From Burkholderia sp. BCC0506 (lineage in GTDB: Bacteria; Pseudomonadota; Gammaproteobacteria; Burkholderiales; Burkholderiaceae), in the NCBI RefSeq assembly GCF_902833145.1, contig NZ_CADFEN010000006.1, positions 434,001 through 498,000 on the forward strand: a stretch of DNA of 64,000 nucleotides, read 5' to 3'. Shown piece after piece: positions 1 through 8,955 of this stretch (its first letter is position 1; every line of letters starts with the position of its first letter). The position numbers and the translations under genes are program-made. The notes beneath the pieces were generated by a model. It had not been told where the DNA came from. It ran no database searches and saw only the letters and a list, made by a program, of their open reading frames with translations.

Positions 1-14
1 ACCCACCACAAACG

Positions 15-50
15 AAAAACCCCAAGAACCTTCCGATTCTTGGGGTTTTA
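15..50 (-). terminator. Rho-independent terminator of tRNA-Phe
   Basis: An 11-bp perfect stem (AACCCCAAGAA / TTCTTGGGGTT) with a short loop is followed on the minus strand by a T run. It lies just beyond the CCA end of tRNA-Phe and ends that transcript. Confidence 0.85.
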
Positions 51-55
51 AATGC

Positions 56-131
56 TGGTGGCCTGGGACGGAATCGAACCATCGACACGCGGATTTTCAA
101 TCCGCTGCTCTACCAACTGAGCTACCGGGCC
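56..131 (-). tRNA. tRNA-Phe (GAA)
   Basis: The minus strand folds into a 76-nt cloverleaf with D-loop AGCTCAGTTGG, anticodon loop TTGAAAA (anticodon GAA, phenylalanine), T-loop TTCGATT and an encoded 3' ACCA. The acceptor stem GGCCCGG / CCAGGCC contains one C-A mismatch at the fifth pair; all other stems pair, apart from a T-G wobble in the T stem. It has its own promoter and terminator. Confidence 0.97.
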
Positions 132-144
132 AACGAAGAATGAA

Positions 145-173
145 AGTATATCGAGCTCTTCGTCCCTGAGCAA
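145..173 (-). promoter_or_regulatory. Promoter of tRNA-Phe
   Basis: On the minus strand a -35 TTGCTC and a -10 TATACT are separated by exactly 17 bp. The -10 lies 13 nt before the mature 5' end of tRNA-Phe, as expected for a sigma-70 tRNA promoter. Confidence 0.7.
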
Positions 174-191
174 GTGCTTTCGCAAAATATT

Positions 192-893
192 TTACAGCGC
201 GCCTTCGGACGGCTTCTTGCCGAGCTCGACGCCGAGCTGCTTGAGCTTGCGATACAGGTGCGTGCGCTCGAGGCCCGTCTTCTCCGCGACGCGCGTCATG
301 CTGCCGTTCTCGCGCGCGAGGTGATATTCGAAGTACGCGCGCTCGAACGCATCGCGCGCTTCGCGCAGCGGGATGTCGAACGGGATCGCGGCCGTCTGGC
401 CCGCGAGGCCGAGCGCCGACGCCATGTCGTCGCCGAGCGTCGGCAGCGCCGCCGCGGATGCGACCGCCGCCGGCCCCGCGGCCGGCCCGGCGCCCGCCTT
501 CGCCGCCGCGTTCGCGGACACCGGCGCCGCGCCGCGCGCGAGACCGTGCTCGACCGCCTTCAGCAGCTTCTGCAGCGCGATCGGCTTCTCGAGGAAATCG
601 AGCGCGCCGATCTTGGTCGCCTCGACGGCCGTATCGATCGTCGCGTGCCCGGACATCATGATCACGGGCATCGTCAGCAGCCCCTGCGCCGCCCATTCCT
701 TGAGCAGCGTGACGCCGTCGGTATCGGGCATCCAGATATCGAGCAGCACGAGATCGGGCGCCTGATTCAGCCGGTATTCCCGCGCGGCCTGCGCGTTCTC
801 CGCCGCCTCGACGACATGTCCTTCGTCGCTGAGGATCTCCGAGAGCAATTCCCGGATGCCCATTTCATCATCTACCACCAGGATGGTTGCCAT
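192..893 (-). CDS. NtrX-like response regulator (receiver plus Fis HTH)
   Basis: This 233-residue response regulator is the likely phosphorylation partner of the histidine kinase encoded directly upstream, with no gap between the kinase stop and this start. The receiver domain spans about residues 3-120 with acidic residues D8-D9, the phospho-acceptor D52 (LVLLDIWMPD) and a conserved K near 104 (LEKP). After an Ala/Gly/Pro-rich linker, a Fis-type helix-turn-helix fills the last 45 residues (TRVAEKTGLERTHLYRKL). The AAA+ sigma-54 activation domain of classical NtrX is missing, so it probably regulates transcription without acting as a sigma-54 ATPase. The family assignment as a short NtrX is firm; its target genes are unknown. 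Confidence 0.9.
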   Translation of the reverse strand: MATILVVDDEMGIRELLSEILSDEGHVVEAAENAQAAREYRLNQAPDLVLLDIWMPDTDGVTLLKEWAAQGLLTMPVIMMSGHATIDTAVEATKIGALDFLEKPIALQKLLKAVEHGLARGAAPVSANAAAKAGAGPAAGPAAVASAAALPTLGDDMASALGLAGQTAAIPFDIPLREARDAFERAYFEYHLARENGSMTRVAEKTGLERTHLYRKLKQLGVELGKKPSEGAL

Positions 894-3308
894 TTACGCT
901 GCCTTTGTCTGCTCACTTGCTTTTGTCTTGGCGGGCGTCGCCCCGTCCTGTGCGCCCGGTTCGGCGCCTGGCGTATCGCTCGCCATCTGCAGGAAGAGGA
1001 TCGACACCTGCGCACCCTCGACGGTCTCGCCGTGCATGCGATTGCGCAGATCGATCCGCGCGCCGTGCTCGTCAACGATTTTCTTGACCGTGGCCAGCCC
1101 GAGCCCCGTGCCCTTCGCCTTCGTCGTCACGTAAGGCTCGAACGCGCGGGTCAGGATGCGTGCCGGAAAACCGGGCCCGTTGTCGGACACGGTAAGACGT
1201 ACCGCGACGCGCGTTTTGCCCTCCGCGTCCGGGTCGCCATATTCTACTGTCTTGGTTTCGATCAACACACGCGGATGCGCGGACTCCGCGACCGAATCCT
1301 GCGCATTCTGCAGCAGGTTGTGAATCACCTGGCGCAATTGCGTCGCGTCGCCGCGAATCACCGGCAGCGACGGCGCGAGCTCGGCGACGATCGGGCTCTT
1401 GCCTTCGCCGACGCCGTACAGCCCGAGCACCTCGCTCGCCAGATCGTTCAACTGCAGGTTCGCGAGCACCGCCGGCGGCGTGCGCGCGTATTCGCGGAAA
1501 TCGTCGACCATCCGCTTCATCGCGGCCACCTGGTTCACGATCATCGTCGCGCCGCGCTTGAGCACGTCCGCGTCGGGCGGCGCGAGCTTGTCCGACAGCT
1601 TCATCTGCAGCCGCTCGGCCGACAGCTGGATCGGCGTCAGCGGATTCTTGATCTCGTGCGCGAGCCGCCGCGCGACCTCGCCCCACGCGACCGAACGCTG
1701 CGCGGAAATCACGTCGGAGATGTCGTCGAACACGACGACGTAACCGGACGTCTGCGGATCGTCGGCCTGCCCCTCGACCGTCGACACGAGGCGCGTGCCG
1801 CGCACGAGCAGCGTCAGCGGATCGGTCTCGCCCGGCACCTCGATCGCGAACTGCTGCTGCCAGTGGCCGCGATCGCCGCCGCCGCCGTCGGACGCCGCCT
1901 CGCGATCGGCGAACGCCTTGCGCACCATCGCGCCGAACCCGGCGGCCACGCCGATCCGGTCGAGCGTCGTGCCGATCAGCGCGTTGAACGGCTGCCGGAA
2001 GATCCGCTCGGCGCCGCGATTGGCCGTCGTCAGCCGGAACTGCCGGTCGAGCACGAACACGCCGGCCGTCAGGTTCGCGAGGATGCTCTCGAGATACGTC
2101 TTCGAATGCTCGAGCGCGATGCGGTTCTTCTCGACCGCGAGCCGCGCCTCGGACAACTGGCGCGTCATCGCGTTGAACGACTGCGTGAGGAAGCCGAGCT
2201 CGTCGCGCGTCTTGATCTCGCGCTTGGGCGTGTAGTCGCCTTCCGTGATCTCCTTCGTGCCCTGCGCGAGCAGGAACAGCGGCCGCGCGAGCTGCTGGCC
2301 GAGCGCGAGCGCGAGCATCATCGCGATGAAGGTCGCGAGGAACAGCGCGAGCGTCAGCGTGCCGATGTACATCTTGCGCAGACCCGTGCGGCCGAGCGAC
2401 TTTTCCTGGTACTCGCGGTACGCGCGCTGCACGGCATCCGCGTTGTGCGCGAGCGTGGGCGGCACCGGCTGCGTGAGCTGCAGGAACCGCTCCGCCGGCT
2501 GCAGCAGCGACGTCGTCGCATCGGGAATCGGCCGCACGACGCGCAGCCGCAGCGCGCCCTTCGCGCCGTGCGCGCGCGGGTCGCCGTCGACTTCGCCCTC
2601 GATCGCCGCATACGCGCCGTGTTCGCGCGCCTGGCTCAGCATCAGCGGCGTCGGCAGGTCGTCCGGAATCAGCGCCGCGAAATTGCCCGACGCCTGCGCG
2701 ACGATGTGCAGGTCGGGTGCGGCGCCCGAGCCGCCGCGGCTCGGCTCGACGATCGTCGCGTCCTGCACGCCGAACTGGTCGCGCAGCCGCAGCAGCGTGA
2801 GCGTCGTGCCGTTCGTGTTCGCATCGACGCTCGCGAGCTGGTCGGACATCAGCCGCGCCTTCGTCTGCAGATCGGACAGCGACGCATCGAGCATCCCGCG
2901 GCCGAGGTTCAGGCCGGCCGTCAGCGCCGTCTCGACGTTCACGTCGAACCACGACTCGATGCTGCGCGACACGAACTGGTACGACACGATGTAGATGATC
3001 CCGCCCGGCACCACGCCGACGAGCGCGAAGAACACCGCGAGCTTCGCGAGCAGCCGCGTGCCGAACTTGCCCTTCCTCAGGCGCACGACGATCATCCCGA
3101 TCAGCCCGAGCACCACGAGCAGGAACACGAGCGCGACGACGATGTTCGTCGCGTACAGCCACGAGTAGTAGCGGTCGAAGAATTCGGTGTTCGCGCTCGC
3201 GGCCGCGAGCAGCACGAGCAGCAGCAGGGCGGTCAGCGCGACGGTCGAGACGATCACGCGGATGAGGAGGCTCTTCCCGCTGGCCGCGCGGCGCACTTTA
3301 TTTAGCAC
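894..3308 (-). CDS. NtrY-like membrane sensor histidine kinase
   Basis: This is an 804-residue inner-membrane sensor kinase. It has several N-terminal membrane segments (about residues 15-110), an extracytoplasmic region, another membrane segment near residue 320, then HAMP (after LARPLFLLAQG), PAS, a HisKA phospho-acceptor motif (RRLAHEIKNPLTPIQLSAER) and HATPase motifs (N box HNLLQNAQDS, DNGPGFP, GTGLGLATVKKI). This order is typical of NtrY. Its start overlaps the preceding DUF4390 gene by 11 bp and its stop abuts the response regulator, so rsmB, DUF4390, ntrY and ntrX form one transcription unit. NtrYX systems are linked to nitrogen and redox responses in proteobacteria; the signal here cannot be read from sequence. 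Confidence 0.93.
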   Translation of the reverse strand: MLNKVRRAASGKSLLIRVIVSTVALTALLLLVLLAAASANTEFFDRYYSWLYATNIVVALVFLLVVLGLIGMIVVRLRKGKFGTRLLAKLAVFFALVGVVPGGIIYIVSYQFVSRSIESWFDVNVETALTAGLNLGRGMLDASLSDLQTKARLMSDQLASVDANTNGTTLTLLRLRDQFGVQDATIVEPSRGGSGAAPDLHIVAQASGNFAALIPDDLPTPLMLSQAREHGAYAAIEGEVDGDPRAHGAKGALRLRVVRPIPDATTSLLQPAERFLQLTQPVPPTLAHNADAVQRAYREYQEKSLGRTGLRKMYIGTLTLALFLATFIAMMLALALGQQLARPLFLLAQGTKEITEGDYTPKREIKTRDELGFLTQSFNAMTRQLSEARLAVEKNRIALEHSKTYLESILANLTAGVFVLDRQFRLTTANRGAERIFRQPFNALIGTTLDRIGVAAGFGAMVRKAFADREAASDGGGGDRGHWQQQFAIEVPGETDPLTLLVRGTRLVSTVEGQADDPQTSGYVVVFDDISDVISAQRSVAWGEVARRLAHEIKNPLTPIQLSAERLQMKLSDKLAPPDADVLKRGATMIVNQVAAMKRMVDDFREYARTPPAVLANLQLNDLASEVLGLYGVGEGKSPIVAELAPSLPVIRGDATQLRQVIHNLLQNAQDSVAESAHPRVLIETKTVEYGDPDAEGKTRVAVRLTVSDNGPGFPARILTRAFEPYVTTKAKGTGLGLATVKKIVDEHGARIDLRNRMHGETVEGAQVSILFLQMASDTPGAEPGAQDGATPAKTKASEQTKAA

Positions 3309-3888
3309 GTTCGGTCACCGTGAAGTTGAAGCGCTTCCAGTCCGACCCGAGCGTCCAGTCGCGGTTGTTCACCGCATCGACCTGGAACGGCTTCGGCATC
3401 AGCGCCGTGTCGAGCTGCATCCGCACCGACGCCGTGTAGGTTTCGCCCGCGCGCACCTGGTTGCGGTCGATCACGTGCCACGACGTGATGTGGCGGACCA
3501 CCGCGAGCGCATCCTTCAGCGACGGGAAGCCGAGCTGCAGGCCGCCCGTCGACACGCGGTATTCGCGCGTGAGCGGCTGGAACGACAGGCGGATCGTCTG
3601 CGTGACCGCCACCGGCTGCTCGTCGAACCAGTACCAGCGTGCGCGGCTCAGTTCGAAGTCGGTCGTGAAGTAAAGCGGGATGCCCTTGTTCACGGCATCC
3701 TCGAGGCTCGGATTCAGTTCGAAGTCGAAACGCGCGTCGAGGCTCCAGCCGCTTCCGTCGGCCTGGAGCGACGCGCGCTGCACGGCGATCGACTCGGCGT
3801 GCGCCGGCCGGACGATGGCCACGCACAGCGTCAACGCAACCAGCAAGACGGCCGCGAGCCGAAATGGAAAAAGGTGTTTGATCGTCAC
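3298..3888 (-). CDS. DUF4390 secreted or membrane-anchored protein
   Basis: This 196-residue protein has an N-terminal hydrophobic signal or anchor (residues 9-28, ending AHAES), followed by a beta-rich domain matching the DUF4390 family (LDARFDFELNPSLEDAVNKG, WYWFDEQP). It is conserved between rsmB and ntrY in betaproteobacteria. Its start overlaps the rsmB stop by 4 bp and its end overlaps the kinase start by 11 bp, so it is translated as part of the operon. Its periplasmic location next to a sensor kinase makes an accessory sensing role possible, but that is inference. Confidence 0.85.
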   Translation of the reverse strand: MTIKHLFPFRLAAVLLVALTLCVAIVRPAHAESIAVQRASLQADGSGWSLDARFDFELNPSLEDAVNKGIPLYFTTDFELSRARWYWFDEQPVAVTQTIRLSFQPLTREYRVSTGGLQLGFPSLKDALAVVRHITSWHVIDRNQVRAGETYTASVRMQLDTALMPKPFQVDAVNNRDWTLGSDWKRFNFTVTERAK

Positions 3889-5276
3889 CGTTTCTGAAAC
3901 CGCGCGTAGAAAAATCCGTCGTGATCGGTGTTCTGGTCGAGTGCGCCGGCGGCCGCCCGTCCCTGCACGCCGCCCGGCAGCAGTTGGCCGGGGGCGTCCA
4001 ATCGTACCGCATCTTCACAGGCCGCTTCAAACCAGCGGGCCTGCCATTCGCCTTCTTCGGGGAAGATCGAACAGGTCACGTAAAGCAGTTCGCCGCCCGG
4101 CTTCACGAGCGGCCACAGCGCCGACAGGATGCGACGCTGCTCCGCGACGAGCGCCGGGATGTCGGCCTCGCGGCGCAGCCAGCGGATGTCGGGATGCCGC
4201 CGCACGATGCCGGACGCCGAGCACGGCACGTCGGCCAGGATGCGATCGAACGGGCGCCCGTCATACCACGCGTCCGGCGCGCCTGCATCGCCGACGCACA
4301 CGTTCGCGGCGAGCGACAGGCGCTCGAGATTCTCGCCGATGCGCGCCGCGCGCGTCGCGTCGCTTTCGAGCGCGACGACGTCCGCCTCGGCAAGTTCGAG
4401 AATATGGCCCGTCTTGCCGCCGGGCGCCGCGCACGCGTCGAGCACGCGCATGCCGTCGCGCGCGCCGAGCCATTCGGCCGCGAGCTGCGCGCCGGCGTCC
4501 TGCACCGACACCACGCCGTCAGCGAAGCCCGGAATGCGATCCACCGGCAGCGCCGACGCGAGCCGCACCGCATGCCGGCCGATCGCGGTCGCTTCGATTC
4601 CGCTCGCGCGCAACGTGTCGAGATACGCATCGACGCTCGCGCGGCGCGCATTCACGCGCAGTGTCAGCGGCCCCTGACGCTCGCCGGCCGCGAGGATCGC
4701 CTGCCATGCGTCGGGCCATGCCCGCTTCACCGCATCGACCCACCACGCGCGGTAGTTCCAGTGCGCGACCGGGTCGTCGCGCATCGCCGCGACGAGCGCG
4801 TCGCGCTCGCGCAGGAAGCGGCGCAGCACCGCATTGACCATCCCCTTCGCGAACGCGAACTCACGCCGCGCACCGATCACGGTGACGGCCTGGTCGACCA
4901 CCGTGAACGCCGGGTACGCGGCCTCGTCCGCCGGGTCGAGCAGCAACGCGAACGCGCCGGCGAGCACCGCGTGCACGTGCGCGGGCGGCGCCTTGCTGAC
5001 GAACCGGCCGATCAGCCAGTCCGCGCTGCCCAAGCGCCGCATCGTCCGGTAGGCGACGTCCTGCGTCGCACCGCGTGCGAGCGCCTGCGCACCGGACGAC
5101 ATCTGCGCGAACACCGCCGACAGCGCCGCCGGCAACGCGGTGCCGCGCCGTACCGCATCGACCGCCTGCGCGGCCGCGTCGAGCGCGAAGCCGAGCGAAT
5201 CGGGCGCCAGATGCAGCGCCGCCAGGCGCGCCGGGCGGCCGGAAGAAGTCGAAGCGGAAGAACGGGGTCGTGTCAT
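3885..5276 (-). CDS. rsmB: 16S rRNA (cytosine-967 C5)-methyltransferase RsmB
   Basis: RsmB uses S-adenosylmethionine to methylate C967 of 16S rRNA. The N-terminal 150 residues are the NusB-like RNA-binding domain. The catalytic half has the SAM motif LDACAAPGGKTGHILEL, motif IV DVPCSASGIVRRHPDIR with the first conserved Cys, and motif VI LLYVTCSIFPEEGE with the second. I chose the ATG at 5276 (MTRPRSS); a TTG ten codons upstream is in frame but unlikely. It heads the operon with DUF4390 and ntrYX. The length of 463 residues is normal for the family. Confidence 0.95.
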   Translation of the reverse strand: MTRPRSSASTSSGRPARLAALHLAPDSLGFALDAAAQAVDAVRRGTALPAALSAVFAQMSSGAQALARGATQDVAYRTMRRLGSADWLIGRFVSKAPPAHVHAVLAGAFALLLDPADEAAYPAFTVVDQAVTVIGARREFAFAKGMVNAVLRRFLRERDALVAAMRDDPVAHWNYRAWWVDAVKRAWPDAWQAILAAGERQGPLTLRVNARRASVDAYLDTLRASGIEATAIGRHAVRLASALPVDRIPGFADGVVSVQDAGAQLAAEWLGARDGMRVLDACAAPGGKTGHILELAEADVVALESDATRAARIGENLERLSLAANVCVGDAGAPDAWYDGRPFDRILADVPCSASGIVRRHPDIRWLRREADIPALVAEQRRILSALWPLVKPGGELLYVTCSIFPEEGEWQARWFEAACEDAVRLDAPGQLLPGGVQGRAAAGALDQNTDHDGFFYARFQKR

Positions 5277-5448
5277 CGGTGCGGAATCGGCAAGCAGGCG
5301 CGGCAATCAGGGGCAGCAAACGAATGCGGCAAACGGCGGGATCGCCACCGCCAGATGGCCCGGCGATCCCAAACCGCGCATTGTAGCGTGCGGCCGTGCT
5401 GCGCCTTTGGCCCCTTTACCGCACGCACGACGGGGCGCACCAATGAAA

Positions 5449-5476
5449 CACCCCGCAGCGCAGGGCATGCGGGGTG
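5449..5476 (-). terminator. Hairpin downstream of htpX
   Basis: A 9-bp perfect inverted repeat (CACCCCGCA / TGCGGGGTG, 10-nt loop) lies 44 bp past the htpX stop and is followed on the minus strand by a short T-rich stretch (TTTCATT). It may terminate htpX, but the T tract is weak. Confidence 0.45.
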
Positions 5477-5519
5477 GCGGGGCGACACCACGCGGCAACG
5501 GCCGCGCGGTACGCCGGGC

Positions 5520-6377
5520 TCAGTCGAAGCGGCCGGTGCGCGCCATCTCCATCAGGCGCGCGATGCGCTCCTCGGTGGCCGGGTGCGTCGAAAACAGGTT
5601 CTGCAGGCCGCCGCCGTGCAGCGGGTTCATGATCATCATCTGCGCGGTGGCCGGATGCGCCTCGGCCGCCTGGAACGGGATGCCCGCCGCATAGCGATGG
5701 ATCTTGTCGAGCGCGGTGGCGAGCGACTGCGGATCGCCGGAGATCTGCGCGCCGCCGCGGTCCGCTTCGAACTCACGGGCCCGCGAAATCGCCATCTGGA
5801 TCAAGGCGCCTGCGATCGGGGCGAGCAGCGCGACGGCGATGCCCGCGATCGGGTTGGCCGGCCGGCCGTTCTCGTCGCGCCCGCCAAAGAACATCGCAAA
5901 GTTCGCGAGTGCCGAGATCGCGCCCGCCATCGTCGCGGTGATCGTCGAGATCAGGATGTCGCGGTGCTTCACGTGCGCGAGCTCGTGCGCCATCACGCCG
6001 CGCATCTCGCGCTCCGACAGCACGCGCAGGATGCCCGTCGTCGCGGCGACCGCCGCGTGCTCGGGGTTGCGGCCCGTCGCGAATGCATTCGGCGCATCCT
6101 CGTTGATCAGGTAGACGCGCGGCATCGGCAGGTTCGCGCGCGTGGCCAGCTCGCGCACCATCCGGTAGAACTGCGGCGCCGTGCTCTCGTCGACTTCCTG
6201 CGCGTTGTACATGCGCAGCACCATCTTGTCCGAGAACCAGTACGAGAAGAAATTCATGCCGAGCGCGAACAGCAGCGCGATCGTCATGCCGCGCGAACCG
6301 CCGATCATTCCGCCGATCACGATGAACAGGGCCGTGATCGCGGCCATCAGCATCGCCGTTTTGACCCAATTGAACAT
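5520..6377 (-). CDS. htpX: Membrane zinc protease HtpX
   Basis: HtpX is an inner-membrane M48 metalloprotease of membrane-protein quality control. Two N-terminal membrane segments (residues 7-25 and 31-50) precede the zinc site [10 protein letters not shown] (HExxH), and the downstream glutamate motif [10 protein letters not shown] supplies the third ligand. Further hydrophobic segments follow near 155-190. The start is the ATG at 6377 (MFNWVKT): an AAGGAG ribosome site sits 5 nt upstream, while the GTG two codons earlier overlaps that site. The 285-residue length matches the family. Its expression is commonly heat-inducible; a sigma-32-like promoter upstream is possible but not convincing. 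Confidence 0.96.
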   Translation of the reverse strand: MFNWVKTAMLMAAITALFIVIGGMIGGSRGMTIALLFALGMNFFSYWFSDKMVLRMYNAQEVDESTAPQFYRMVRELATRANLPMPRVYLINEDAPNAFATGRNPEHAAVAATTGILRVLSEREMRGVMAHELAHVKHRDILISTITATMAGAISALANFAMFFGGRDENGRPANPIAGIAVALLAPIAGALIQMAISRAREFEADRGGAQISGDPQSLATALDKIHRYAAGIPFQAAEAHPATAQMMIMNPLHGGGLQNLFSTHPATEERIARLMEMARTGRFD

Positions 6378-6477
6378 ACCCACTCCTTATCCGTCAGGGG
6401 ACCCGCCGCGCATCACAGGGCGCGACGGAAAATTGTAAGCGATTTGTTAGATAAGGTCTTGCCGGAAAAATTCAATC

Positions 6478-7119
6478 TCAGCGTTGCGAAGCTGCAAGAC
6501 GCAGGCCGAGACCGACGAACGCGCTGCCGACCGTGCGGTCGAGCCACTTCTTGACACCCGGCTTGCCGGAAAAGCGCCGCGTGACGCTGCCCGCCACCCA
6601 CGCGACCAGGCTCGTCCAGACCGTGCTCATCGCGACGAACACCGCACCGAGCGCGAGGAACGCCCATGCCTTGTGCGGACTGTCGGCCGACACGAACTGC
6701 GGGAAGAACGACACGAAGAACAGCACGACCTTCGGATTCAGCACGTTGGTCCAGAAACCCTGCATGAACAGCCGGCGCAGCGGCTGGGCGGCCGCGGCCC
6801 GCGCGGCTTCGGCGCCCGACGGCGCGGCGACCTGCTTCGCGACGATCATCCGCACGCCGAGGTAGATCAGGTAGGCCGCGCCGACCAGCTTGATCACCGT
6901 GAATGCGGTGGCCGACGCCGCCAGCAGCGCGGTGAGGCCGAATGCGCATGCGAGCGCGTGGACGCAGCAGCCGGCCGAAATGCCGAATGCCGACATCAGC
7001 CCCGCGACGCGCCCCTGCGCGACGCTGCGGCCGACGATGTACGCCGTATCGGGGCCGGGCGTGATGTTCAGCAGAAAAACCGCGAACACGAAGAAGCCGA
7101 AATGGGTGATGCCGAACAT
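6478..7119 (-). CDS. LysE/RhtB-family amino-acid exporter
   Basis: This 213-residue membrane protein belongs to the LysE/RhtB efflux family. It begins MFGITHFGFFVFAVFLLNIT and carries the family signature NITPGPDTAYIVGRS near residue 18. About six membrane segments are visible, including 38-60, 67-90, 110-135 and 145-170. Such proteins export amino acids such as homoserine, threonine or lysine; the substrate cannot be told here. It follows fmt at 120 bp on the same strand and might be co-transcribed with def-fmt, but a separate promoter is equally possible. Confidence 0.88.
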   Translation of the reverse strand: MFGITHFGFFVFAVFLLNITPGPDTAYIVGRSVAQGRVAGLMSAFGISAGCCVHALACAFGLTALLAASATAFTVIKLVGAAYLIYLGVRMIVAKQVAAPSGAEAARAAAAQPLRRLFMQGFWTNVLNPKVVLFFVSFFPQFVSADSPHKAWAFLALGAVFVAMSTVWTSLVAWVAGSVTRRFSGKPGVKKWLDRTVGSAFVGLGLRLAASQR

Positions 7120-7239
7120 GGAAACCTCGAAACCGGAGAGCGCAGGGAAATTCTACGCGTGCGTGCCGCCCCGCGCGACTCGGCCGTCCGGCCAGTTGCG
7201 CCGGGCCGGCGGACCGGGTCGAATGGCGCTCAAGTCCTG

Positions 7240-8232
7240 TCAGCCGACGTCGGGCAGCGCGAAACGCTGGCCCGCGGCGAGCGGCGAACCGGCGAGGAAT
7301 TCCCGCGCGGGCAGCCGCTTGCCGCCGGGTTTCTGCAACTGGGTGACCCGCAGCGCGCCGCTGCCGCATGCGACCACCACGCCTTCCGGCGCGGCTTCGA
7401 CGATCGTGCCGGGCGCCTCGGTCGCAATCGCGCCGCGCGCCGCCACGGGCTCGGCCGCCCACAGCTTGATGGCCGCGCCGTCGAGCGTCGCGACGCCGCC
7501 CGGGAACGGATCGAACGCACGCACCTGGCGCGCGAGTACGTCGGCAGGCTTGCGCCAGTCGAGCGCCGCTTCGTGCTTGCCGATCTTTTCCGCGTAGGTC
7601 ACGCCGCCGGCCGGCTGCGGCGTCGCCGGCAGCGTGCCGTCGCGTTCGAGCCGCACGAGCGCGTCGACGATCAGCCGCGCGCCGGCGGCGGCGAGGCGAT
7701 CGTGCAGCGTCGCGGTCGTATCGTCGGGCGCAATCGCGGTGCGCGCCTCCTCGATCATCGCGCCGGTGTCGAGGCCGACGTCCATCTGCATCAGCGTGAC
7801 GCCCGTCTCGGCGTCGCCGGCCTCGATCGCGCGATGGATCGGTGCGGCGCCGCGCCAGCGCGGCAGCAGCGACGCGTGAATGTTGATGCAGCCGGCGCGC
7901 GGAATGTCGAGCACTTCCTGCGGCAGCAGCAGCCCGTACGCGGCCACCACCATCACGTCGTGCGGCGTCGTGCGCAGCAGCTCGATCGCGTCGGCCGCCT
8001 CCGCCGGGTACTTGCCCGCGCGGCGCAGCGACGGCGGCTGCGCGACGGTCATTCCGTGCTCGACCGCGTAGCGCTTCACGGCGCTTGCCTGGAGTTTCAT
8101 CCCGCGGCCGGCCGGGCGATCGGGCTGGGTAAGCACGAGCGGCACCGGAAAACCGGCCTCGTGGATCGCGGCAAGGGCAGCCGCGGCGAATTCCGGCGTG
8201 CCGGCAAAAATCACGCGCAACGTATGGGTCAT
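7240..8232 (-). CDS. fmt: Methionyl-tRNA formyltransferase
   Basis: Fmt formylates initiator Met-tRNA with 10-formyl-tetrahydrofolate. The N-terminal Rossmann-like domain opens [14 protein letters not shown] and contains the catalytic motif [20 protein letters not shown] with the conserved His and the downstream Asp region ([13 protein letters not shown]). The C-terminal OB-like tRNA-binding domain covers about residues 210-330. It lies 34 bp downstream of def on the same strand, the usual def-fmt operon. The length of 330 residues is slightly longer than the E. coli enzyme. Confidence 0.97.
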   Translation of the reverse strand: MTHTLRVIFAGTPEFAAAALAAIHEAGFPVPLVLTQPDRPAGRGMKLQASAVKRYAVEHGMTVAQPPSLRRAGKYPAEAADAIELLRTTPHDVMVVAAYGLLLPQEVLDIPRAGCINIHASLLPRWRGAAPIHRAIEAGDAETGVTLMQMDVGLDTGAMIEEARTAIAPDDTTATLHDRLAAAGARLIVDALVRLERDGTLPATPQPAGGVTYAEKIGKHEAALDWRKPADVLARQVRAFDPFPGGVATLDGAAIKLWAAEPVAARGAIATEAPGTIVEAAPEGVVVACGSGALRVTQLQKPGGKRLPAREFLAGSPLAAGQRFALPDVG

Positions 8233-8266
8233 GACAGCGTTCGGGGTCGGGCTGGGCGCACGCGCA

Positions 8267-8770
8267 TCACATCGCGCGTTCGAGTTTCTTCATCTTCGTC
8301 TTGATGCGCGTCTGCTTGAGCGGCGACAGGTACTCGACGAATACGCGGCCCATCAGGTGATCCATCTCGTGCTGGACGCACACGGCGAGCAGGCCTTCGC
8401 AGTCGAGCTCGAACGTCTCGCCCTGCTCGTTGAGCGCGCGCACGCGCACGTGGTCGGGGCGTTCGACTTCGTCGTAGATGCCGGGCACCGACAGGCAGCC
8501 TTCTTCGTAGGTCTGCTTCGCGTCGCTCGACCACACGATCTCCGGGTTGATGAACGCGCGCAGCTCGTTCTTCTCCTCGGAGACGTCGATCACGATCACG
8601 CGCTCGTGCACGTCGACCTGCGTGGCCGCCAGGCCGATGCCGGGCGCCGCGTACATGGTCTCGGCCATGTCGGCGACGAGCTTGCGGATTCGGTCGTCGA
8701 CCTTGTCGACGGGCTTCGCGACCTTGTGCAGCCGCTTGTCGGGGTAGTGAAGAATATTGAGCAAAGCCAT
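8267..8770 (-). CDS. def: Peptide deformylase
   Basis: Def removes the formyl group from nascent N-terminal methionine. All three family motifs are present: [17 protein letters not shown] and the metal-binding HEMDH. The start is the ATG at 8770 ([15 protein letters not shown]), which gives 167 residues and matches the family; a longer frame upstream shows no homology. It is the first gene of def-fmt and is divergent from dprA across about 185 bp. Confidence 0.97.
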   Translation of the reverse strand: MALLNILHYPDKRLHKVAKPVDKVDDRIRKLVADMAETMYAAPGIGLAATQVDVHERVIVIDVSEEKNELRAFINPEIVWSSDAKQTYEEGCLSVPGIYDEVERPDHVRVRALNEQGETFELDCEGLLAVCVQHEMDHLMGRVFVEYLSPLKQTRIKTKMKKLERAM

Positions 8771-8955
8771 GGTGTTCGGTATTCGGTGAAGCGGCGTGCC
8801 GCATCGGCCATCCGGCCGGCTGGCGCCGCCGCCGGGATGCAATGAAGATGAGGCGGATGCGTGGCATATCAATGCCGCGGATCGCGCCTCCTGCAATCGG
8901 CCGCGCGCCTGCGCGCACGGCCTTGTCGAGTATTTCGGATGATGAAAATTTTATC

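Noticed and set aside
56-131. tRNA-Phe or tRNA-Lys as integration site of an island
   Set aside because: No duplicated tRNA 3' end, integrase gene or base-use shift is seen beside either tRNA; the accessory region borders gyrB instead.
174-3305. A plus-strand open frame of over 1000 codons opposite the histidine kinase
   Set aside because: It is Arg/Leu-rich with no family motif and mirrors ntrY/ntrX codons; such frames are normal in high-GC DNA.
6378-6477. Sigma-32 heat-shock promoter upstream of htpX
   Set aside because: TTGAAT and a CTTAT element are present but the spacing and -10 match are too poor to annotate.
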